Below, in pieces: positions 49,078 to 62,010 of a DNA stretch of 64,000 nt (positions are counted from its first letter, which is position 1; each line of letters starts with the position of its first letter). A program made the translations under genes and the position numbers. The notes below the pieces were generated by a model. It did not search any database. It was not told the origin of the DNA and saw only the letters and a program-made list of their open reading frames with translations. This DNA comes from Anticarsia gemmatalis (lineage: Eukaryota; Arthropoda; Insecta; Lepidoptera; Erebidae). The stretch is from contig NC_134746.1 of NCBI RefSeq assembly GCF_050436995.1, forward strand, positions 14,196,501 to 14,260,500. Reading direction: 5' to 3'.

Positions 49078-49145
49078 GCGGGGTGCGGGGGGCGGCGCGG
49101 GGCGGCGCGGGCGGCGGGGTGGCGCGGGCGCGGGCGGCGCAACCG
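49078..49145 (+). promoter_or_regulatory. G-rich island, possible alternative promoter of E93
   Basis: About 68 bases of GGGG/GGCGGCGCGG repeats, able to form a G-quadruplex on the + strand. It is followed at 49210 by ATGGCGGACG in good start context (A at -3, G at +4). Position, composition and the ATG are all that support a promoter call. Confidence 0.3.
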
Positions 49146-52100
49146 GGTCAAGGGAGCTCCGATGCACCGTTCGCGTTAAATCTCACTTTCGCGCGCTGCA
49201 CCACTAAACATGGCGGACGTAGTGACGCGCAGATTCGTTCTCGATGACACATTTTACGGTTTTCCTTTTCACGTTTTTTTTTTCGCTTAATCAGGTCACC
49301 GATGTTGTAACGTTTTACACGTGTAATGTAATTGTCGAAACAAACAAACAAACTTTATATCTAGCGACCCAGTATCCTTGTCCCTATTTCTTATTTCCTA
49401 CGTCGAGTATCGTACGTAATCGAGATAGTAAGCTTATCTGTGTGTAGTGGCATCTTATCGCCTACTACTATAATGCAATACACCGTCGCGAGTGATAAAC
49501 AACAGATTTTATTATTTGTTTTTAATTTGACATAATTTCGATAAACGTTGAATGAATATGATGGACTTTGGTCTATCGTACTCTACGTACTGTAGCGTAC
49601 AAATCAAAGTTAATAAACATGCGTGTGAATCTCATCTAGATCCTTTACAAAGTAGGCAATCAAGATCGTGCGCTGTCTGCTAGTTTCTACGCATTTCTTT
49701 TCTCCCATCGTGTCCGCTATTTGCATATAGAACTAATCCAGATTTCTACTATGCACTTAGCAGTCGCCCGGAAGCCTTTATGCAAACGCAGTTTCGTTTA
49801 CATTAAAAAACAACACGATAAACTAATTTGAACTTCAATATGTCACGTAATCACATTCCTAATACCGCATTAATCTGTCAGACGGTTCATGAATGAAAGC
49901 GTCGCGCCGTTACGTCGCGTGTAACGTAACGTTCCAAAACAAATGACGATCAAATCTCAAAGTCAACAGCTCATAGACAAAAAAAACAAACAAATTATAA
50001 AGGCGTGTTTACACCGAACGACCGTGGATCGAATTAACGTCCGATCGAGGCTACACGTACACCAACCTGTTGTCTCCTTAGACAAGGTTGGACGAAAAAA
50101 ACTCTCGCGACTCCCAAACTTTTAGGACATGACTAATGGACAATGGGTTGCGAAAGAATTAACAGTATTGTACTACAATCAATAGAAAATACTAGAAAAC
50201 TTAGACCAATAACTCGACCGGAGTATAAATAGACTGTGACGAACTAACTCGTCCTCGGTCAAATATTTACTGGAAAAAACGTAAACAACAATATTAAATT
50301 AGAGAACACTTCCTTTGCACATTAGTGGGACACAAGATTGATACAAAAAACACTTCCTAAGCACAAAAAAATTAAAACAAAAACACAAATTTTATTAAAC
50401 AACCAAACACAATTTTGTAAAAGGATGTTATTACTAATATTCTGACAGAAGGACCGTAATAACTTACATTTGAATTAACCGAAAAGTTAATTACACTTGC
50501 AAAGATTTTTATCGTTAAACATCGTAATTTATGCTTAAATCTTATGTTAAAAGTTACGTTTTCTTAGAAAGGAATGTCCCCTCACTATGAGAACGGTGAA
50601 CGGAGCGTAGGAAGCGCCGGCGCATCTCGCCCTTCGTGCCCGCTGACCCACTTACTGCCGCTCTATATCTCCTTTATAGTGATGTTTTACACAAATACTG
50701 ATCGTATCTGCCCACCGATAATCGTATCACTTGTTTACTAAAAAACGGAACTTGCTTTACTATCTATATTATCTACTATTTGTAAATGAGTGACGAAAAA
50801 CTGACCTAAGTCAGGTGTAACAAATGTTAATTTAGAAATGCAATTATACCTCGAATTTTTAGTTCTTGTGCTGTATTTTATGGCAATTTTCATCGCTAAT
50901 TCTTTATCTTTCATATCAAAACATTTTTTAATAGTACTAGCTATCATTATTTTAATTGTATCTTGTAAAATACACTTGTAAACAAGTGTGTGAGGTTCAA
51001 AACTCGTACATAACTTTAACTCCTTTCATCCTCACACAGTCATAGCCTGTTTGTAACATCTCAAAGACATTTTGCATGCATAGTATTAGCATAACTCTTC
51101 ATTGCCTATTACCTAAGTTTTGACGTATTGTCAAGGCATTCTAAAATGGCCGGGCGGAAATTATCGACGGCAATCAAGCACGAAGCATATTTGGTCAGTC
51201 CAATCCCGCGATTCTTTCCTTCGTGAGTCACGCCGAGTCACGCATGTTGCGTAACATGATGTTTAACGAAATATGTTACAAAAGACAGGACAATACGTTG
51301 TTTTGTTTATTTATTAAAGAATTATAAATCATTTTTGAGGTTAACAATCTTATTTATGTTTAAGTGCTTTTAAATCTGTGAATCAATCCAATATTTGGTT
51401 CCAACTTTTCGGTTTAAAAACTAGTCAATGGTTATTTAAAAATAGCGGAACCCGTCAAAAGCAGTCTTTAAATATAGAATTACGAATATTATATCAAAAA
51501 TGAAGCTAACCTCAATAGAATTAAACACAAATAATATAGAAAGAAACAAGTTTATAACAAGTTCTACAAAATTTACTTTATCAAGAAACATTGATAAAAC
51601 TTCTGGTAGAATATTAAATCGTCTGGTGTAGTGAATAAAAAGTTACGTTAGACGTAAGTACTTTATGATCAAAAAGCTTGATACTCTCTCTTAATGTCTG
51701 ACTCCGATCTCTCGCTCTCTCCCTTACTGAAAAAGAAAGATTTTCACGTAGTTTTATAATAATTTATTTGTATCTAAGGCTCCTGTGCACTGTATTACAG
51801 TAGTCAGTTATTAAAGTCGGCAGATAAACATGTTATCAGCATTAATCGCGACAGTTTCCATTTCGCGGCGCGCGACCGCCACTTTCTTACGTTTCCCGCG
51901 CGCGGGGAAAGTGCCCGCGCTTTTCCGACGCCATCTTGGTTCTGCGCTCCCTTCCACGCGATGTGCACGCTCGATCATGCACTCTAAAAATAAAATATTA
52001 TTTTTACTATTTAGGTCTTTTTCCTTATTTTGGAATTGTTTTTGCAATGATGTGCAATGTGCATTTGCGTAATGGAATTGTTGTAAATAATAATTGCGAT

Positions 52101-55100
52101 ATAAATACCAATATTTACCTGCTAACTTATTGATAAGCAGCTAGTATAAAGATCTATCAATTACAAGTAGTAGCACATACGTGCGCGTGCGCACCCGTGA
52201 CCAGACTTTTAATAACAACATCAAGGATCTGTCGTATGCTTGACTACTAGCCGAATCGGTTTTATGTTAAATCGATTGCAATACACTTGATTTTGAACTA
52301 TGATATCATTTACACACGCCTAAAGAATAATCAATTAAAATTATGATTTTTAGGATGTATGTAAATTTTCTTATGCCACCATACCAAAGACAAATAAAAA
52401 AAATCGCTTGTCAAATCTCCCGCCAAAAATACTATCTTAATAGCGGAAGATAATAAAACAAATTACACATTAAAATGCCTAATGATTTAGCATTTAATTG
52501 TTCAAGAATGTTCATCTATTTACCCGGAAAACTCGCATGACATACGTCTTTTATTTTGACATTTATTAATGACGGATTGTTATCCCGGAAAACTGTTAGC
52601 GCGCCATTTTTTTTATGCGATTGTTAGAATGATTCCGTGTTGCGTTCTCAGAATCTACTTTTGATGTTTATGTTGCTTTTAATTTAGAAAGAGATGTAAT
52701 TTTCATTGAGATCTTAGCTTTGGCCAGCAATAATCGTATGGATAGTATTTTTTTCGTCAATATAATAAGATGTGTTCTTTCTTATAACCCTTATGAGTCA
52801 GTCGTGATGATAATGTACTAATAAACTAGCCATTAACAAACACAATCCATGCTTTCCAAACCACATTGACCAATATCGACATGCCTTCAGTGAGTCATTA
52901 AAAAAAACTCATTATACACTCACACACGCGCACGCACGCACACAAGCAAAGACACAGACACATTGAGTAATATTTGTTACATACACAAGACCAGTATATC
53001 TTGAACCCTCGTGATTACCACTTTCAAAGCGGCCAGGGGTCACGGTTCTGGATATCATTCGCGTTCGAAATAGCATTGCTTCCCGGATGTTGCGATCTGA
53101 CGTCAAACATCTCTCGAGAGATTTGCCGAAACGATTTTGTCAATCTCAAATTACCCTTATTGTAAACGCAAAAGAGTTGTATTTCATTTGATGTTACACG
53201 CAGCAAGAATACCTATGTAACGTTCTTAAAATGTACTCGTAAATGCTAAATAGTAACGTAAATAATAGGACGTGGCAATGTCAGTGATGTTTTCATTATA
53301 ATAATGAAGATATATTTAATTAAATTTTACCATTTCAATTTGGAAATGTTCACTCAGGTAACTACAGTGATATAGCAAATATTCGTTTTTCATTTCCAAC
53401 AATACATTCATAGACTTGAATGACGTAAAAAAGTATTTAACAAACTTTGAACAGCAGTCAGTACAAGATTATTTGTTAAAATGTTCAATGCTTAAAGTAT
53501 TTTAAATCGACTGTCTAACGTGCATGAGTACAGTAAATTCAAAATGTCTTTATCAAAACCCGGTCCTGTGCATGATATCTTTGTATTAGAGATCGTTTTC
53601 CTCAATATCTATATCTGTATTAAAAACGACGCAATTCATAGCATTTAGCGATACCATTTGTCACAATTTCTATAAAATAAAAAGTAAAAAAAAAACATTT
53701 TGACATATGTCACTGTCATGTAAAAAGAAAATAAACATATTATTTACACAATAAAAAACAGTATTCAATTCTATGTACATATTTAAAAGGATATTTTTTA
53801 TTGTTTACCTTGTTTTGCAAATTTATGCATTATTAACAAAATAAATATTATTGTTAAAATGTCACATTATTTTCCCGCCATTCACTCATCGACTATTCCT
53901 CATCGAATTCTCTCTGGTTGACGTCACCCAGGCACGTGTATTCGCTTTATTGTGCCAGTGACCACTTCCCTACCGTCCATTATTGGTCCACTAACATCTT
54001 ACAAACATATCAGTTTTATTGGAAACGGAATGATTTTAATAAAACAAAATTGATTTTTATTTTTGTTTTTCCAATTTTTCTCACTAATCTCTTGATACAA
54101 AGAGACTTAATTCCCCTAAAATGCAACTGTCAACGACTTAAAAATCCGTCTTGACAAGCTGGAGATATAAAACACCCACATTACATTTCACACTTAGGAT
54201 TTAAAAAGTATATTTTATAAGCTAAGACAGGAGGGCGGTAAGCCTGTGTAAGCTAGAGTACTGGCTCGGCGCCATTGCTGCACTCGTTACGGTAATACCG
54301 CAAGGAAAGGCCAGGGGAAATCCGGATTGACTTATGAAGAGCTACAAACTATATCTATGAATGCAATATACACGAGAATTGCACCTTTGTTTCACTGATT
54401 TATTCGTTAAAGAATTCTGACGAGGTTTAAGGATAATTTTATACTTATTTGTAAATGTTCGCACAGTATAATCACGTGAAATGTTAATTTTCTCAAAAAA
54501 CTAACCGCACAACAATTGGCATGCGATGCAACGTGACGTCCTCAACATCTGCATATAACAATTATAATTTTAGCCATTTTATTTTTACAGCACAAAGAGT
54601 TGCACAAACACCGGGCGGACATTTTCGTATATTTTTAAAAATGCGACAGGAAATAATTAAAACCGACGATTTACGTTCATTTAAGAAATATGCGCTTTGA
54701 ACTTGCGCGCTGGGACACTTTACGAGAGGCGCAAATTATTTTATCTGGCGTCTAATATTAAAATGATTAAAGAACGTTTAAAACAGGTTTCATATTGTGG
54801 ACGGCTTCATTTCGAGTCGTGAATTGCCAGAAACGCCGCGGGAATTTTTCTCGTGAAAATTGCGAGCGGTGTGTTCAATTGGGGACCCGTTTCACTCGTA
54901 AATGAAAACTCAGTACACGGATTTAATTATTGTGAGAGATACCTAGACTGGATGCAAACCGAACTAATTTGAACAAATTAGCGTTGTAATCAGGTGGCGG
55001 AGGGACGCGGGCAGCGCTCGCTCCTGTATGCATAAAGACACAACGTCGGTGTAATCCAACTGAAAACAACTTTTACTTTCCTGCTGCGCTGAAATATTAA

Positions 55101-58100
55101 CAAACTTGCATAAGTTATGCAGGGGTCGGGGTGGCCAGGTGAATGCACGGGGCGGCCACCCCTTCCTGCAGCTCTATTATTTTGAGCTGGCAATACACGC
55201 GAAATATGGTCGGTATGTTGTGCGGTGCAACGCTCGCTTTAGCTCTCCAGGCGCTCTTTTTGTAGGAAGGAGCTTTAACCCGGCGAATACATGTTACTGA
55301 ATAGTTTTTATGATAAAATCTTTACAAAGGAATGCTTGTTTTGATTTTGTATTAAAACTACTTTAGTTGAAAGCATACTGTGTTGTTTTTAGTCGGTGTA
55401 CGGTAGGTAAATACATGAAAACGTACACAATGTGCTGAGTGTACACATGAATATTGATTATCGCGTTCGACGATGTATGAGCAACAAAACCTAGGTTTTA
55501 TGTTAGACTATTTCCTATTCTAGGCGAGTGTTAGCCGCCCTAGATCACAGCGTGGGGAGTAACCCAAATTGTTATTTATCGACTACAGCCTTTGTCTGGC
55601 TACCGGCCGGAAGGCGAATCATATCGATTGCCGCCGCCTGAAAACTCAATAACATCTGCTGTACATTAAATATTAATTATTTGTTTATTCAATATTGACA
55701 CGATAAATGCGTGCTGTTTAATTTCCTCAGTGAAGGAAGTCGACTTCAGTTTCAATTTCTCTTCAACACACGTATATAAGAAAACGTTAAGTAACTAAAA
55801 AGTGCGCAAGCAATATTAAAAATAGAACTGAAAACGAAATGAATGAAACCGCCTTTCTTTTCGTATTTCAAAACGCGTCATAGAATTCTTACTCTATGGA
55901 ACAAGAGCGCGCGAAATATAATTGCACAACTTTGCTAAAAGTGCAGTTAAATATAAATCAAATTTCTGTGCACGTTTACCTTCAATAGTGCAACTTGTAA
56001 AGCTTCAACTTGCCCTATTTTCTTTGTTATTAAATTAAGTGTTTTCGTTTTCCACCTAAATGTATACAGAGAGTTCCTTGAACCTGTGGATTGAATTTCT
56101 AGTGAATGCATCGCCTTCCTAGTGCTGAATAATTCAAGATGGTTCCCGCTTACACTACGACTCATGTACATAGAACGTATTTCGAAGCTTTCATTTTTAA
56201 AAGAAGTCGTGATTAGGAAAGAGGAAAATTTATTTTTCTTGTCTGCCTGCAAATGTTTGCGAAATTAATGTTATCTAAGGTATCGTTCGATAAGCCGGTG
56301 ATATTTCCTGTTTTTCTTCGAAGAACTATCTCGTTGTACATAAAATGTGTAAATATTGTATTCAGGGCGTATCTTGGCGCTAATACAGTGAGATGTTAGT
56401 ACCCCCACAAAGCCGGGTGGCGTCTAATCCACTCTAGTATTGTGCTCATTTCCAAGTCTGCACTCGACAATATTCAATGCAACTGTTTTGAATTTCACCG
56501 TTTAATACTGAATTCTATTTTGTAAATGAGTAATACGGGAATTATATGGTTAGAAGCTTTCGTCGCATCCAGAGAGGTAGACAGCGGGATTAGTCACTGT
56601 ACACTATTATTATGATGGGAATAGCCACAAAAACTCGACATTACGTAATTCACGATTAATCATAATTACCAAGAATTGTGGCGAAAGGGAAAATAACAGG
56701 ATTTCTTCAATGGTTTCATGTATATTTAGTGTATAAAGCTGGCTGCATGCAATCGCGTGCCGGGCTCCTTACATTTGCATAGGTCGTGATAAGGGGTATC
56801 ACACGGCCGCCGTCACATGTGGCTGTAAAGAGTTCAAATTCCGTCTAGACACTTCGACCTGAAAAACGAAAGGGAAAGCGTGTTTCCGTCCCGCTCTATG
56901 CGTCAAACCTGCGCAGTGTTCTCTCGGGGGTAGGACGGGACAACAGGTGGGTAGTTGAATAATTTAGGGGGTGGTAGGGGGGCCCAAGGTCGGCGCACGG
57001 AAGCGTCTGGCTAGGATGTACCCCGATTATATACAATGTATATCGATTTTGCGGTAATTTCCCAGGAACATGCTACCGTGAAGTTTTCCAGTTCTCTTTA
57101 ATGATCTAAAGTTTGTAATTTGATATTAGAACAATTCTTCTTAAGTTCTCGAGTGGGTCGCGGTCGCTTTTTGATACCTACACTTTTTTTCGCCATTGAA
57201 AAGACTGGCAGTGGCGAACAATAAACAGCCTTCTATCTTGTAAATCTAATTTAATTGGAAAGGCCAATACATGTTATCCTATAGATCTATTCCTATAGGT
57301 TAATTTAATTAATTAAAGTTAATTCTAGTGGTTGAATTAATGCTCCTTCCTAACAACAAATCAGTCAGACATTTAAAGACCACGTTAAATTCACTTTACG
57401 AGGAATTTAATTACTTTAAATCGACATTTGCTATCTACAATCTTTACACACATGTACTAAATAATTAACAACACTTCGGAAAATATATTTTTTCTACGTT
57501 AGCAATTGGGTCTCTTTTCTCACACATACATTCATCTCTTTCTAATAAGTATTGAATTACAGAGACAAAACATAACTTTGACACATAATTAACCTCAAAA
57601 ACAACTGTCAATTTTAGTTATAACTTTATCCCTTTCATACAGCCCTTACTAAACAAAGACAGAAATAGATTAAATACGTTTTGGTACAAGTACAAACGGT
57701 AACGTTGTACCTACATTAATAATGAACTAACAAAGGTAGACTGAAACACTAGAACAGGCTCAATGATCAACTACAAGAAATTTTGATAAATGATTGGATC
57801 TAGTTTCGGGAACAACTACACGACTGTCAGAGAAAAATAACCTAAACTCATAAGTTTTTGTTCTTGTTCATAGAAAGTCCTTGTTACTTGTTTCTAGAAA
57901 GACAACTGCCATATTAAGAACGAATCTCATGTCTCATATCCTTTTACAAACATACAAACAACGGATACAAAGTACAACCCGAAACTATTTGTTGTTTTCA
58001 CTTCATATTTTACAAATAAAATTGTCATTTCTTTCTACAATTATCACGCTTCACTCATTACTAGTTAAGTCATAGTTTTAAGGCTTCTCTGCTTATAACA

Positions 58101-58270
58101 GCTAATTACTATGTCATAAGTGTTACTTAAGGTGACATTTCACTCACAAAAACAAACAAATTTGAAAACATTTCAATGTCATTATTTTAGGAAAAAGAGA
58201 CAGCATGATCTTTTGTCTTTTTTTTTCATAGATAAATCAACTAAATTATAAATGTTATATTACATTAGTT

Positions 58271-58307
58271 CACCGTAATTTGCTTCTTTTCGGGGCAAAT
58301 TACAGTG
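58271..58307. repeat. Short inverted repeat upstream of exon 2
   Basis: CACCGTAATTTGC and GCAAATTACAGTG pair at 12 of 13 positions around an 11-base loop, about 230 bases before the exon 2 acceptor. Confidence 0.6.
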
Positions 58308-58533
58308 GTAAACTGTCTATTTTGTAATTAATATCTCATATTATACGGGAATTAGAATTATACATTTTACCTCGATTATCTTAACATTTCAGTACCAGTA
58401 CCATTATAAATATAAAATTCCCTTGTAATATTAGTATAAAGCCCTCTCTGATTTAGAGGACAGTCTACCTAGTTATAAGAAATAAATATGTTTGTAAAAG
58501 TACAATCAATAACCCATGGTCTCCTTGTTACAG

Positions 58534-58647
58534 TAGACGGTGAATCCACCGGTCTCCCCCTGGCGCGCAGCTCGCTCAGCCGGGCGCTGCTGCTGCTGGC
58601 CCCAGGTCCTGGACCCAGGCACCATCTCTACTCCACTCCTAATACAG
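58534..58647 (+). CDS. E93: E93 candidate, second coding exon
   Basis: This is a 114-base symmetric exon (phase 1 to phase 1) with acceptor TTGTTACAG| and donor CAG|GTGAGT. Joined to exon 1 it completes an ATA (Ile) codon and continues in frame with DGESTGLPLARSSLSRALLL, then a Pro/Gly-rich stretch ending HHLYSTPNTG. Base composition is sharply GC-rich against AT-rich flanks, as expected for a conserved exon. The PLARS segment lies about 85 residues after PLDLTVRK. A PLARS-containing segment occurs at about that distance in LCOR as I remember it, which is the second reason for the E93 call. The exon length is a multiple of three, so it could be skipped without a frameshift. An overlapping frame starting GTGAATCC is a shadow. 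Confidence 0.68.
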
Positions 58648-58684
58648 GTGAGTACCTATCTCGCTTCATTGGTGGAGGAACATA

Positions 58685-58708
58685 GAAAAAGAAAGAAAGA
58701 AAGAAAGA
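58685..58708 (+). repeat. (GAAA)n microsatellite just after exon 2
   Basis: AAAAAGAAAGAAAGAAAG and on, starting about 38 bases after the exon 2 donor. Purine-rich runs can affect splicing. Confidence 0.85.
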
Positions 58709-60689
58709 CTCTGATAAAAATTACGGCCGATTTTAACATAGTTTTATAGGTTGTTGGACATTTTATCGACATACGTGATAGTTTTACCGTCAGGAGGGAA
58801 AATAATAGTTTTATTTCAAAAAATAAATAATAAATTACAATACGGATATTGTAATTTTGAGATAAGACGATGACGAATGAAGTTTTACCATTTTCGCAAT
58901 CCATTTGAGCAATTCTTTGACGTATACAAAAACGTCATACGCATAATTTTGTATCCGAATACGATTACAACATAGAAATAAATCAATCGTTTACACGGAT
59001 ATCAGAAATACAACCAATAAAGCAATTTAGAACAATAATTGTACTGTCAGAAGTTACCTGAGTCTACGGGAAAAACGAACAAGTGAAAACGGCCCGGCAA
59101 CTTGCGAACGTTACACTACACTTGTAGGTACTATGTACATATTTCATATTGACTCAGGACGGAAATTAAACCCAGCTACATTGGTTATTAAACAGTGTAC
59201 TGCCAAAAAAGGTACGAGTGTTTCTGTGACGTCACGTCACAATTACGAAATGACTTGATAAGGATAAGTTAATCTCGAGATATCTTAAATCTTTAATGTT
59301 ATGTCATATTGCGTGGGGATTTTGCAGTGTTTGTGTAGCAACATAACAACTATATACTAAAAAAAGCCTATGATTATTCGGCCCTATTAGACTACCAGTT
59401 TTTAATCCATAGGTATTGTTTTTATATTTACTTGAGCTATCATTTTTAAACGTAAAAATGTACAATTCAAAAAATGTGTGATGACAGTTCTCAATTTCGG
59501 ATAAACATCTTATTGTTTTCATAATTTCTAATTGATAATTATATATTGTGCCTATTCTTTAAAGCTATATTTCATAGAGTTCTTTAGTACTTCGTATTGT
59601 AAGTTACCTAATAGTATTTATATATCTATTGGACAATATCGTTGGAACTCGGACGTAATTTCCGGACGAAACTGTCGTCCTGTGAGTTGTCGTTTAGAAA
59701 TGTCAATTTCCTTTGTAACGTTTAATTAAATCACACTTTTAATTATTACTTTTCTCTTTTTTAGTTTAACAAAGGAATATCATAATTAATTTAAAATAAA
59801 AATTATTGTGGTCTAATATTAGTTATTATTGGCAGAACACATTTTGTTTTTAAATTCGTAATTGTAATTTGCGCAGTCTTTTTCAAACATTGTTTGATAG
59901 AAAAATGTAAAGTATTTTTTAACAAAATGGCCGCCATTTCTTAAATTTCTTTGACAGTGATCATAAAATTGATATTTTAATAGGCTTCTTATTTATCTGT
60001 CATTGTAGATCAGATATGGTATCGTGTGATGAGACGAGTGCGTTCTAATCTTATCGTGGCCTGTGTAATCCCCTGTGACGTAAACAAACAGGAAAACAAT
60101 ACTTTCCTATACAACTAATATAATAACATTTACATATTATTATTAAATATAGAAAACTTACCTACGATTGTGTTGCCGCACGTTTAATCTATCAATTCAA
60201 AATCATATACATAACTCTGAAATTTCGAAACTAATTTTCATGATACTTATATGTATTTGTAGCTGAAAATATAAGCTTTTCAACTGTATAAGTTTCATCT
60301 AAATCTCATTTATAATTTTAGGGTTATGACTCATCAAACTTACAGGTGTTTTTTTTCTGACACTTTTACGCATATAAATAAATGTGTAACATTTATTTCT
60401 ACAGTTTTGACGTAATATAACAGAAAATTGTATGAGATATTTTATGAATAACTTAATTTAAATATACTTTCTTTAATTACAATTCATAAATAAATATATA
60501 GAACACAATACATCATTCAGTAAGCTCTTCATAATAGTTGATTAACACATAACTTGTATAATTTCAGTTATTTATAGCAAAGTTAATTAACAGTAAATGT
60601 GTTACGTTTGTTACGTGAAGCTTTATATGACGTCAATTTACAATGATTCACTTTGATTTAGTTACATTATAACTTATATACTAATTAAA

Positions 60690-60830
60690 ACCCGCGACAA
60701 CGCCCGTATCGAATGATTTCTTGAAGTAATAAGTATGATGTATGACAATCCTGGTTACAAACCATCTATGTGCCAAATTTTAACGAAATCTATTCAGTAG
60801 TTTTTACGTGAATTAAAAATAAATATTTAT
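60690..60830 (+). repeat. Lepidoptera transposon-derived repeat relic
   Basis: CCAAATTTTAACGAAATC and CAGTAGTTTTTACGTGAA are words of a common lepidopteran repeat; related wording (ATCGGCCCAGTAGTTACGGAG) occurs at about 42215-42245. No coding capacity. Confidence 0.45.
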
Positions 60831-61643
60831 TAATTTTCGATTGTCGTATTTATATATATAGTAGGATTGATTTAGCTCAAGGAAGTACCTAGAGTATAGG
60901 ATAAACCTATTGTTTTAGATATTCGGTGTTTTGCTAGGTTTTTCCGTGATTACTAACTTAATTGCGAGTTCATGGAATAATAGTAAATATGTTTATCTTT
61001 GTCGTTTAAAACGCAAGAACCAATGAACCGATTTCGATACGAACATTTATGTTTTTCAAGTAACATCAAAAAGTATTCTATAAAAATCGTTGTTTAATTC
61101 GTTATAGGACAATAATTTATCTATACTTATATAAAGCAACATTTTGTGTGAAATTTGTCGAAACATCACTTATGTACCACTGCTTACATATTCCGTTTGT
61201 GTCTGCAGACTTAGGCACAAAATCCGTGTTGAAAGACTCAAATATTAGACTAGGTACCAGGCGCGCATGAAAGGGTGGAGCTGCCACCTACTGCTTGAGT
61301 GAGGTAACACATAATACATGTGTGTTTATGTTCTCCTGGTAGCACAGCACTTGTGGTTTACCCTTATATATAGTCAGTACATAAATATATACTTACTTGC
61401 TAAAAGGACTATGGGCAAAAATGTATGGGCTCCGTCCCCACCTACCAACAAACATGGAACTGATACCAACGTGTTCATAAAGTGCCCCCTATTTAATTAA
61501 AATCCTTTGTTTTTGATAAATCAGTGGGAATATATATTTAAAAAAAAAACAATTTGTAATTATTATTTAACGTATATTTTTATTTTACATTTGTAAGTTA
61601 TTTTAACATTATTGTTATATTACAGTACTAACTCATATGTATA

Positions 61644-62010
61644 ATAATGTCCTCCTAGCCGATATACGGCTACGGCAGTCAGTTTCATTGAAACTGGCCA
61701 TCTGTGCCGGACTTTGTTTATAGTGTCCAAGTGTGTGCACAATACACAGGTACACTCTCTATTCCATCACTCTCATAGTTTGGTGGGACGGATAACCGAC
61801 ACGACTAGTGAGAGGTCAGGCGCAGGACCGACGGCTTTACGTGCTCTCCGAGGCACGGAGGTCTTCGACCTCAACTTCCTAACTCCGGGCAATCTCTAGG
61901 AAATTCTTAACTTTCTAAATCTCAGAAAAGACTGTTTGGCCCGACCCAGGATTCGAACCCGAGACCTCTCGCACCGCAGTCGCATATACTACCGACCGCG
62001 CCACAGAGGC
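61644..62010 (-). mobile_element. tRNA-derived SINE with perfect target duplication
   Basis: Read on the minus strand: A-box TGGCGCGGTCGG (61992-62003), B-box GGTTCGAATCC (61949-61959), the words GGGTCGGGCCAAACAG, CCTCCGTGCCTCGGAGAGC and GAGTGATGGAATAGAGAGTG, and an ATTATTAT tail. It is flanked by a perfect 13-base duplication ACTCATATGTATA at 61631-61643 and 62011-62023. It appears full-length and young. It lies antisense in intron 2. Confidence 0.85.

Larger units (their letters stand above)
34275..58533 (+). other. 24-kb intron 1 of the E93 candidate
   Basis: The intron runs from GTAAGT to ...TTGTTACAG. No further exon in a compatible phase was convincing inside it. It holds a CTACG-rich patch (34609-34667), a match to the recalled Kr-h1 consensus (34764), an ecdysone-response-like element (36846), SINE tail relics (37015-37105, 41813-41895), the GTAGAG cluster (41067-44244), one nearly complete SINE (about 44957-45308) and GC-rich islands (46918-46980, 47450-47520, 49078-49145). 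From about 50 to 58 kb it is AT-rich with no recognisable repeat or exon. Recognisable transposons are clearly rarer than in the first 31 kb, as would be expected if the intron is densely regulatory. Confidence 0.6.

Noticed and set aside
59930..59947. AAAATGGCCGCCATTT as a Polycomb (Pho) site pair
   Set aside because: A single near-palindrome with two GCCAT-like words; not enough to call a response element.
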